The notes beneath the pieces were generated by a model. The model saw only the letters and a program-made list of their open reading frames with translations, had not been told where the DNA came from and did no database searches. The position numbers and the translations under genes were made by a program. A stretch of DNA of 64,000 nt from Geobacter sp. AOG1 (GTDB lineage: Bacteria; Desulfobacterota; Desulfuromonadia; Geobacterales; Geobacteraceae). Numbering within the stretch: position 1 is the first letter of the stretch; every line of letters starts with the position of its first letter. Shown piece after piece: positions 57,604 to 64,000 of the stretch. Location of the stretch: NCBI RefSeq assembly GCF_019972315.1, contig NZ_BLIZ01000001.1:2179487-2243486 (forward strand). The letters run 5' to 3'.

Positions 57604-58272
57604 ATGTTAGGTCGAACGGCCTTGATAACGGGTGCATCCAGAGGGATCGGCAGAGCTATTGCTGATCTCTTCAGATCCCAGGGGGCGACTGTACTGGTAC
57701 CAAACCGGCAGGAGATGGATCTCGCATCGACCGAATCGATCGAACGGTATTGCGCGGGCTTGGGGGAGAGGGTCGATATTCTGGTGAACAATGCGGGGAT
57801 CAACCCCCTGGCTGCGGCCGGTGAGTTCAGTGACGCCGACCTGGCCGGGACCCTGCAGGTCAACCTGATCGCTCCCATGGTTCTGCTCCGGGCACTTTCT
57901 CCCGGCATGGCAGAGCGGGGGTACGGCCGTATCGTCAACATAAGCTCCATCTGGAGCGGAGTCTGTAAGCCCCGCCGGTTTGTCTACGCAACCACCAAGT
58001 CGGGGATCAACGGCATGACTCGCGCGGCAGCCGTGGAACTGGCCGGATCGGGGGTGATGGTCAATGCGGTGGCGCCGGGCTTCGTGGCTACCGAGTTGAC
58101 GCGCCAGAATAATTCGGAGGATGAGCTGCGCAAGATAACCGAGAACATCCCCGCTGGCCGCCTTGCGGAACCCAAGGAGATTGCCGAGGTCGTGGCGTTT
58201 CTCTGTTCGTCCCGCAACAGCTTTATCGTCGGCCAGACCATATTTGTGGACGGGGGGTTCACGTGTCAGTAA
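57604..58272 (+). CDS. Short-chain dehydrogenase/reductase
   Basis: 222 residues, classical SDR. The cofactor loop is TGASRGIGRAIADLF, NNAG is at about residue 62, and the catalytic Ser and YxxxK are in NISSIWSG and YATTK. A good GGAGGT precedes ATG 57604. The stop overlaps the cyclase-like gene by 10 bp, so the two are coupled and probably act in one pathway, reducing or oxidising a keto-cyclitol or keto-sugar. A fatty-acid role (FabG-like) is less likely in this place. Confidence 0.8.
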   Translation: MLGRTALITGASRGIGRAIADLFRSQGATVLVPNRQEMDLASTESIERYCAGLGERVDILVNNAGINPLAAAGEFSDADLAGTLQVNLIAPMVLLRALSPGMAERGYGRIVNISSIWSGVCKPRRFVYATTKSGINGMTRAAAVELAGSGVMVNAVAPGFVATELTRQNNSEDELRKITENIPAGRLAEPKEIAEVVAFLCSSRNSFIVGQTIFVDGGFTCQ

Positions 58273-59339
58273 TCACCATTCATTCCAATGTACGGGACTA
58301 CTCGGTCCATTTTCAGGACAGCGCGCGATTTATCCAGGAGTTTTCGCGGTTTCCCGAGCGTCTGTTTGTCATTGATGAAAATGTCTGGCGGCATTACGGT
58401 GGCGGTTGCCTCAGCTGTATTCCCGAAGGTGAGCGGATGGTGTTTTCGGTTAGCGAGGAGCGGAAGGGGCTGGACAGCGTCATGGAGATCTACGATCGGC
58501 TGATGGACCGGGCTGCCAAGAAAAACATGACGCTCATCTCTCTCGGGGGGGGAATCGTCCAGGACGTGACAGGATTCGTCGCTTCCACCCTGTATCGCGG
58601 CCTCAACTGGGTATTCGTCCCTACAACCCTGCTGGCCCAGGCCGATAGCTGTATCGGCAGCAAAACATCGCTTAACTACAAGCGGTTCAAGAATCTGATC
58701 GGCACCTTCTATCCTCCTGCCGAAGTGCACATCCATTCACCCTTTCTCCAGACCCTCGAAGAAGCCGATTTTCTCAGTGGTCTGGGGGAGGTGGTCAAAC
58801 TCCACCTGATGGGGGGAGAGAAGACGGCCGCGGCTCTCGCAGGGAGCCTGCCGGCGGTGCTGGAACGGAACCCGGACGCCCTGCTGCAGGCCACACGGAC
58901 ATCCCTCTCCATCAAGCTCAGCTACATGGAGGGGGACGAATTCGACACCGGTCGGCGCAATCTCCTCAACTTCGGGCACTGTTTCGGCCATGCCCTGGAG
59001 ACGGTCAGCAGTTACGCCATCCCCCACGGACAGGCGGTGGTCATCGGCATGCTGTTCGCGAATATCGCCGCGGTGCAGCGCGGTCTGCTCGCCCCGTCAC
59101 TCGCCAGCCACCTGGCCGATGTTCTCCTCAGGAAGAGTCTGTCGATTCCGCTTCGCAAGGAGTATTTCGGGAGCGATGCCATCCTGGCAGCGATGAAGCA
59201 GGACAAGAAACGAACCGGCGACGGGTTGGTGGTCGTCATGATGAGGAGCGATTATACGTTCGAGAAACTGACGGATTATTCCCCCGATGAACTGGTCGCG
59301 ACAACGGCCGAATTGATGGAATCGCTACGGGTGTCGTAA
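58263..59339 (+). CDS. Sugar-phosphate-cyclase-family protein (3-dehydroquinate synthase-like)
   Basis: 358 residues from GTG 58263, which has a G-run just upstream and overlaps the SDR. The NAD-binding GGGIVQDVTGF, VPTTLLAQADSCIGSKTSLN and metal-binding NFGHCFGHALE motifs identify the dehydroquinate synthase superfamily. Two places differ from ordinary AroB: GGKTGVN is GSKTSLN, and HGEAV is HGQAV. Such changes occur in cyclases with other substrates (sedoheptulose- or glucose-phosphate type). In this gene setting a carbocyclic or related sugar is more likely than shikimate, though AroB activity is not excluded. Confidence 0.78.
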   Translation: MSVITIHSNVRDYSVHFQDSARFIQEFSRFPERLFVIDENVWRHYGGGCLSCIPEGERMVFSVSEERKGLDSVMEIYDRLMDRAAKKNMTLISLGGGIVQDVTGFVASTLYRGLNWVFVPTTLLAQADSCIGSKTSLNYKRFKNLIGTFYPPAEVHIHSPFLQTLEEADFLSGLGEVVKLHLMGGEKTAAALAGSLPAVLERNPDALLQATRTSLSIKLSYMEGDEFDTGRRNLLNFGHCFGHALETVSSYAIPHGQAVVIGMLFANIAAVQRGLLAPSLASHLADVLLRKSLSIPLRKEYFGSDAILAAMKQDKKRTGDGLVVVMMRSDYTFEKLTDYSPDELVATTAELMESLRVS

Positions 59340-59383
59340 CGGCGGTTCCCGCACGAAATTGAACCACTGGATAGAATATTCCC

Positions 59384-60445
59384 ATGCGTGTCCTGATTAT
59401 AAAAATGAGCGCCTTGGGCGACATTATCCATGCCCTGCCGGTCCTTGACTACCTGCACCGGGTGTCGCCCGGGATTGAGATTGACTGGGTGGTGGAGGAG
59501 CAGTTCCAGGAGATACTCGCCGACAACCCGCTCATTGCCCGGCTGCATCCTGTCCGGACCAAGGTCTGGCGCAAGCAGCCGCTGGCGAAACAGACGCGGC
59601 ACGAGATCGGCCAACTCAGAGCCGCTCTGCGAGAGAGAGCGTACGACCTGGTGTTCGACATCCAGGGGAACCTGAAGAGCGGTCTGATAGACTGGTTGAG
59701 TGGCGCGGAGAACATTATCGGTTTCTCCTCCGATGTTCTCCAGGAAAGGGTCAATCTCTTCTTCACGACGCGCCAAGTGCCGATCCGGCCCACGGACCAC
59801 CATGTGACCGACCAGTACCTGCGGCTGGTCAGCATCCCCTTCGCCAAGGATTTCGCCGGCTTGGCGCTGACGACTGACATCGTCACCTCCCCCGAGGATG
59901 ACGGTGCGGCGGATGCGCTCCTTGCAACCCTGGATGACGGGCTAGTGCTCCTATTCCATTACGGGACCACGTGGCAGACCAAGTTCTGGACGGAAAGCGG
60001 CTGGATCGAGTTGGGGCGGGCGGTCCTCGAAAAATTCCCCGCCTCCTCGATCCTCTTTTCCTGGGGAAACGAGGAGGAGCGGCAGGTAGTGACTCGACTG
60101 GCCGCGGCGATCGGGAATGGCGCGCGCGTCATCGAGCGCTATTCCCTGAAAGGGCTGGTTGCCCTGCTGAAGAAAGTGGACCTGGTGGTCGGAGGGGATA
60201 CGGGGCCGGTGCACCTGGCTGCCGCGGTCGGAACGCCGACAGTTTCCTTCTACCGGGCTTCGGACGGCAGGAGGAGCGGGCCGAGGGGAAAGGGGCACGG
60301 AATCGTGCAGGCGCCCCGCCACTGCACCAAATGTTTCCGCACGAAATGCGACGACGACCAGTCCTGCCGGGAAAGCATCCGGGTTGCCGCACTGCTGAAG
60401 GAAATCGAACGACTGCTGACCGCCACGCCCGCCCAATCCCCCTGA
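59384..60445 (+). CDS. waaC: LPS heptosyltransferase I (GT9)
   Basis: 353 residues. The start MRVLIIKMSALGDIIHALPV and the GGDTGPVHLAAAVGTPTVSF signature are those of WaaC-type GT9 enzymes; the KTKVWRKQ-like stretch near residue 58 (here RTKVWRKQPLAK) is also a WaaC feature. It adds the first heptose to Kdo of the inner core. A Cys-rich patch (CTKCFRTKC) is near the C-terminus. It closes the glycosyltransferase region before a new promoter. Confidence 0.88.
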   Translation: MRVLIIKMSALGDIIHALPVLDYLHRVSPGIEIDWVVEEQFQEILADNPLIARLHPVRTKVWRKQPLAKQTRHEIGQLRAALRERAYDLVFDIQGNLKSGLIDWLSGAENIIGFSSDVLQERVNLFFTTRQVPIRPTDHHVTDQYLRLVSIPFAKDFAGLALTTDIVTSPEDDGAADALLATLDDGLVLLFHYGTTWQTKFWTESGWIELGRAVLEKFPASSILFSWGNEEERQVVTRLAAAIGNGARVIERYSLKGLVALLKKVDLVVGGDTGPVHLAAAVGTPTVSFYRASDGRRSGPRGKGHGIVQAPRHCTKCFRTKCDDDQSCRESIRVAALLKEIERLLTATPAQSP

Positions 60446-60540
60446 TCCTTTTTTCGACTATCCGATTCGTTTTCGCATTAATCCTGATATAATCTATTGT
60501 CTGAAGACGTATGGTTAGTGTCTGTATGGGCTGAATTGCG

Positions 60541-60569
60541 TTGAATAAATGGAGCTCATGGGGTATAGT
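60541..60569 (+). promoter_or_regulatory. Putative sigma-70 promoter for gmd-fcl
   Basis: TTGAAT (60541-60546), a 17-bp spacer and TATAGT (60564-60569), 75 bp before the gmd ATG, in a 198-bp AT-rich gap. A TATAAT at 60488-60493 is also present but lacks a good -35. Confidence 0.5.
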
Positions 60570-60643
60570 ACACCACTTAAAAATAGCTGCGGCCCTGCCT
60601 GCACGAGCGCTATGGAAATGAACCGGCACAGAAGGGATTGAGC

Positions 60644-61693
60644 ATGAAAAAAGCACTGATCACCGGCATTACCGGCCAGGACGGTTCGTACCTGGCGGAA
60701 CTGCTTATCCAGAAAGGGTACGAGGTGCACGGCATCATCCGCCGCTCGTCCTCCTTCAATACCGGCCGGATCAACCACATCTATCACGACCCCCATGAGG
60801 CGGGTGTCCGGCTGTTTCTCCACTACGGCGACCTGAACGACGCCAGCTCCCTCAACAAAATCCTACGGGACGTGCGGCCGGACGAGATCTACAACCTGGG
60901 GGCCCAGAGCCACGTGCGGGTCTCCTTTGATGTCCCCGAGTACACGGGGGAGGTGGATGCCCTCGGTGCGGTGCGGATACTGGAGGCGATCAGAGAGACC
61001 GAGATCAATACGAAATTCTATCAGGCCTCCTCCTCCGAACTCTACGGCAAGGTGGTGGAAACCCCCCAGAGAGAAACTACCCCGTTCTACCCCCGTTCCC
61101 CTTACGCCTGTGCCAAGGCGTACGCCTTCTACATCACCATGAACTACCGGGAAAGTTACAACATGTTTGCCTGCAACGGCATCCTCTTCAATCACGAGTC
61201 GCCGCGACGTGGGGAGACCTTTGTCACCCGCAAGATCACCCGTGCGGCTGGCCGGATCAAGGTAGGTCTGCAGGACCGGCTGTATCTGGGGAACCTGGAC
61301 GCCAAGCGGGACTGGGGGTTTGCCGGTGATTACGTGGAGGCGATGTGGCTCATGCTGCAGCAGCCTGAGCCGGACGACTACGTGGTGGCGACCGGCGAGA
61401 CTTGGTCGGTCCGCGAGTTCGCCGAGCGCGTTTTTGCCCGGCTCGACATGCCCATCGAGTGGCAGGGGCATGGTGTCCAGGAGAAGGGGGTGGACGCGAG
61501 GACAGGCCGGGTGCTCATCGAGATCGACCCGAAATACTTCCGCCCCGCCGAAGTGGATCTCCTCCTGGGAGACCCGACCAAGGCGAAAACAAAGCTTGGC
61601 TGGGAGCCGAAGGTCGACTTCGGCGCCCTGGTGAATATGATGGTGGATGCGGACCTCTCCCTGGCGGAAAGGGACAAGAGGGCAAATGGATAA
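60644..61693 (+). CDS. gmd: GDP-mannose 4,6-dehydratase
   Basis: 349 residues, normal Gmd size. NADP-binding [15 protein letters not shown], the [13 protein letters not shown] loop and the catalytic [12 protein letters not shown] (YxxxK) are family marks, as is [17 protein letters not shown]. It forms GDP-4-keto-6-deoxy-mannose. ATG 60644 follows AAGGGA. Its 3' end overlaps fcl by 8 bp, so both act in GDP-L-fucose synthesis. Confidence 0.97.
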   Translation: MKKALITGITGQDGSYLAELLIQKGYEVHGIIRRSSSFNTGRINHIYHDPHEAGVRLFLHYGDLNDASSLNKILRDVRPDEIYNLGAQSHVRVSFDVPEYTGEVDALGAVRILEAIRETEINTKFYQASSSELYGKVVETPQRETTPFYPRSPYACAKAYAFYITMNYRESYNMFACNGILFNHESPRRGETFVTRKITRAAGRIKVGLQDRLYLGNLDAKRDWGFAGDYVEAMWLMLQQPEPDDYVVATGETWSVREFAERVFARLDMPIEWQGHGVQEKGVDARTGRVLIEIDPKYFRPAEVDLLLGDPTKAKTKLGWEPKVDFGALVNMMVDADLSLAERDKRANG

Positions 61694-62651
61694 GTCTGCG
61701 CGCATCTACGTGGCAGGTCATCGCGGCCTTGTTGGCTCTGCGATAGTACAGAGGCTGCAACGGGACGGCTTTACCAATCTCATTCTCCGGACGAGCAGCG
61801 AACTCGACCTGAGGGACCAGGGGGGTGTGGCCCGGTTTTTTGAGGACGAGCGGCCGGAGTATGTCTTCCTCGCTGCCGCCAAGGTGGGAGGGATCGTTGC
61901 CAACAACAGCTACCCGGCGGAGTTCATCTACGACAACCTGATGATCCAGACGAATGTCATCCACCAGGCCTGGCGAAACAGTGCCAGGAAGCTCCTCTTT
62001 CTCGGCAGCACCTGCATCTATCCAAAGCTTGCCCCCCAGCCGATCAAGGAGGAGTATCTCCTCACCGGCCCCCTGGAGCCGACCAACGACGCCTATGCCG
62101 TCGCCAAGATCGCCGGCATCACCATGTGCAAGTCATACAATCGTCAGTACGGTACCTCTTTCATCTCCGCCATGCCGACCAACCTCTATGGCCCCCGCGA
62201 CAATTTCGACCTGGAAACCTCCCATGTTCTTCCGGCCCTCTTGCGGAAGTTTCACGATGCCAAGGTCGCCGGCGCGGACAGGGTGGTGGTCTGGGGGACC
62301 GGGGCACCGCTGCGGGAATTCGTGCACGTTGACGACGTGGCCGACGCCTGCGTCTTCCTCATGACTCGCCCCGACGAGGTAATCGCTTCACTCCTTGCCC
62401 CGCATACCTCACCCGGGTTCGTCAACATCGGCAGTGGCGAAGAAATCAGCATCGGGGATCTGGCGCTCCTGATCAAGGAGATCGTCGGTTTCAGCGGCGA
62501 CCTGGCCTTCGATGCGAGCAAGCCGGATGGCACTCCCCGCAAACTGTCGGACGTTTCTCGTCTGCACGATCTCGGCTGGCGTCATCGACTGGAACTCCGT
62601 GAAGGGATACGCGCCACCTACGAGTGGTACCTCAGCGAGGCGGGCAGATAG
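61686..62651 (+). CDS. fcl: GDP-L-fucose synthase
   Basis: 321 residues. The cofactor motif is [16 protein letters not shown], followed by [19 protein letters not shown], and the catalytic [11 protein letters not shown] has YxxxK; GSTCIYP and [10 protein letters not shown] are specific to the family. It epimerises and reduces the Gmd product to GDP-L-fucose. ATG 61686 lies inside the end of gmd, preceded by AGAGGG. The next gene starts one base after its stop. Confidence 0.97.
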   Translation: MDKSARIYVAGHRGLVGSAIVQRLQRDGFTNLILRTSSELDLRDQGGVARFFEDERPEYVFLAAAKVGGIVANNSYPAEFIYDNLMIQTNVIHQAWRNSARKLLFLGSTCIYPKLAPQPIKEEYLLTGPLEPTNDAYAVAKIAGITMCKSYNRQYGTSFISAMPTNLYGPRDNFDLETSHVLPALLRKFHDAKVAGADRVVVWGTGAPLREFVHVDDVADACVFLMTRPDEVIASLLAPHTSPGFVNIGSGEEISIGDLALLIKEIVGFSGDLAFDASKPDGTPRKLSDVSRLHDLGWRHRLELREGIRATYEWYLSEAGR

Positions 62652-62652
62652 A

Positions 62653-63684
62653 ATGGGAAAGGTCCTGGTCACCGGCGCAGCAGGTTTTATCGGCTTCCAC
62701 CTGGCGAAGCAGTTACTGGCGCATGGCCATGACGTGGCCGGCCTGGACAACCTCAACGACTATTACGACGTGACGCTCAAGACCGCCCGGCTGCGGCTGT
62801 TGGAAGAGAACCCCCGTTTTCGGTTCATCATGGCCGACCTCGTGGACCGCGCAGCCATGGAGCGCCTCTTCGCAGAGGGAGGTTTCCAGGTGGTCGTTCA
62901 TCTTGCCGCCCAGGCCGGGGTCCGGCATTCCCTCACCAATCCCCATGCCTACGTCGACAGCAACCTGGTAGGCTTTCTCAACGTCTTGGAAGGATGCCGT
63001 AACCACCAGGTCCGGCACCTCGTCTTTGCTTCCTCCAGCTCTGTCTATGGCGCCAACACCAGCACTCCCTTCTCCGTCCATCATAATGTGGACCACCCCG
63101 TCTCCCTCTATGCCGCCACCAAAAAGGCCAACGAACTGATGGCCCACTCCTACGCGAGCCTCTATGGCCTGCCGACCACCGGGCTTCGCTTCTTCACCGT
63201 TTATGGACCTTGGGGGCGGCCGGACATGGCCTACTTCTCCTTCACCAAGGCGATCCTGGCCGGTCAGCCGATCGATGTCTTCAACAACGGCAGGATGCAG
63301 CGGGATTTTACCTATATCGACGATGTTGTCGAGGGTGTGGTGCGGGTCATGGACAGGATTCCCTCTCCCGATCCGTCCTGGAACGGCGCCCGGCCCGATC
63401 CCGGGACGAGCTATGCCCCGTACCGGATTTACAACATCGGCAACAACCGGCCTGTGGAACTCCTGTATTTCATCGAGGTACTTGAGGAATGTCTCGGGAA
63501 AAAAGCGGTGAAAAATCTGCTTCCCATGCAGGCGGGGGATGTCCCTGCCACCTGTGCCGACGTTGACGACCTGATGCGGGATGTTGGGTTCAAGCCGGCA
63601 ACCGGCATCGAAGAGGGGGTTGGACAGTTTGTGGCGTGGTATCGGGCCTATTATGGCGTGAAAATGGCCCCTGCGGCTGGATAA
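62653..63684 (+). CDS. Nucleotide-sugar 4-epimerase, probable UDP-glucuronate 4-epimerase
   Basis: 343 residues, extended [22 protein letters not shown] is the NAD loop, [12 protein letters not shown] and [15 protein letters not shown] are strong markers of the UDP-glucuronate 4-epimerase group, and [11 protein letters not shown] carries YxxxK. It would make UDP-galacturonate for LPS. ATG 62653 is nearly adjacent to the fcl stop. UDP-glucose epimerase is a less likely reading. Confidence 0.88.
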   Translation: MGKVLVTGAAGFIGFHLAKQLLAHGHDVAGLDNLNDYYDVTLKTARLRLLEENPRFRFIMADLVDRAAMERLFAEGGFQVVVHLAAQAGVRHSLTNPHAYVDSNLVGFLNVLEGCRNHQVRHLVFASSSSVYGANTSTPFSVHHNVDHPVSLYAATKKANELMAHSYASLYGLPTTGLRFFTVYGPWGRPDMAYFSFTKAILAGQPIDVFNNGRMQRDFTYIDDVVEGVVRVMDRIPSPDPSWNGARPDPGTSYAPYRIYNIGNNRPVELLYFIEVLEECLGKKAVKNLLPMQAGDVPATCADVDDLMRDVGFKPATGIEEGVGQFVAWYRAYYGVKMAPAAG

Positions 63685-63729
63685 TCGATGTCGTAGGCTG
63701 GTATGTCCAGAATTTCGATGGGAGGAACC

Positions 63730-64000
63730 ATGATAAAGAGCATGACCGGTTACGGCAAGGGGGAGGTCATTGCACCCCACGGCCGGATAAGCGTGGAGAT
63801 CCGGTCGGTCAATCACCGGTACGGAGAGATATCCGTCAAGCTGCCGCGGGGGCTTATGCCCTTCGAGAACGAGGTGAAGAAATGCATCGGCGAGCGGCTC
63901 AAGCGGGGGAAGATCGAGGTATTCGTGCAGCGGGAAGGGGTGCTGGATGCCGCGGCCCGGCCGACGGCCAACCTGCCCCTGGCCCTGGCCTATTTCGAGG
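63730..64000 (+). CDS. YicC/YloC-family protein (3' partial)
   Basis: The first 90 residues are visible; the gene runs off the window. MIKSMTGYGKGE and VEIRSVNHRYGEISVKLPR are the conserved N-terminal blocks of the YicC family, which in some bacteria acts on RNA as an endoribonuclease. GGAGGAACC precedes ATG 63730 and gives an excellent ribosome site. In many bacteria yicC is followed by gmk, so guanylate kinase may lie beyond the edge. Confidence 0.92.
   Translation, partial: MIKSMTGYGKGEVIAPHGRISVEIRSVNHRYGEISVKLPRGLMPFENEVKKCIGERLKRGKIEVFVQREGVLDAAARPTANLPLALAYFE

Overview
The window is a GC-rich bacterial chromosome segment most like Geobacter or a close relative (Desulfuromonadota). The pointers are very large multihaem c-type cytochromes, a CX4CH...CXXCH haem pair typical of Geobacter cytochromes, and a lysS-lolC-lolD-bamA-skp-lpxD-fabZ-lpxA order familiar from that group. 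Assignment rests on reading translated sequence; no database search was possible. Nearly every gene is on the + strand.

Layout. (1) nt 1-14572: two tandem giant secreted cytochromes that carry haem sites N-terminally, then fibronectin/Ig-like modules and RCC1 beta-propellers; the first is cut by the window start. (2) 14657-15274: wrbA on the minus strand, then a 0.7-kb spacer (15275-16002) with no convincing protein gene but with a promoter and a hairpin that could bound a small RNA. (3) 16003-33300: lysS, then a tightly packed envelope operon: LolCD lipoprotein release, BamA and Skp for outer-membrane proteins, and lipid A synthesis and export (lpxD, fabZ, lpxA, gnnA, gnnB, lpxB, msbA, a DUF374 acyltransferase, waaA, lpxK), ending with a 57-residue Trm112-like gene. 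GnnA/GnnB between lpxA and lpxB predict lipid A built on 2,3-diamino-glucose with amide-linked acyl chains. (4) 33305-60445: LPS core and O-antigen region with GT9, GT4 and GT2 glycosyltransferases, a GtrA/GtrB/GT-C membrane glycosylation set, a CDP-tyvelose pathway (rfbF, rfbG, rfbH, rfbS, rfbE in order), a second GT2/GT-C pair with a GT87-like enzyme, and a four-gene cassette (ThDP enzyme, HMGL-like aldolase fusion, SDR, dehydroquinate-synthase-like cyclase) that probably makes an unusual sugar; it closes with a heptosyltransferase I. (5) 60644-63684: gmd, fcl and a nucleotide-sugar 4-epimerase, giving GDP-fucose and probably UDP-galacturonate. (6) 63730-end: the start of a YicC-family gene.

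How it works together: regions 3-5 form one LPS assembly line, from UDP-GlcNAc to Kdo2-lipid A, MsbA export, heptose core, then an O-chain rich in deoxy and dideoxy sugars. Low-GC genes (37619-38629, 49446-51734 and the 3' part of the aldolase gene) suggest that the O-antigen part was assembled by horizontal transfer inside a conserved core. No Wzx/Wzy or Wzm/Wzt exporter is seen here.

The most interesting items are the cytochrome/RCC1 fusions with blade counts in exact multiples of seven, the ThDP-aldolase-SDR-cyclase cassette beside a 3,6-dideoxyhexose pathway lacking its E3 reductase, and the orphan transcription unit upstream of lysS.
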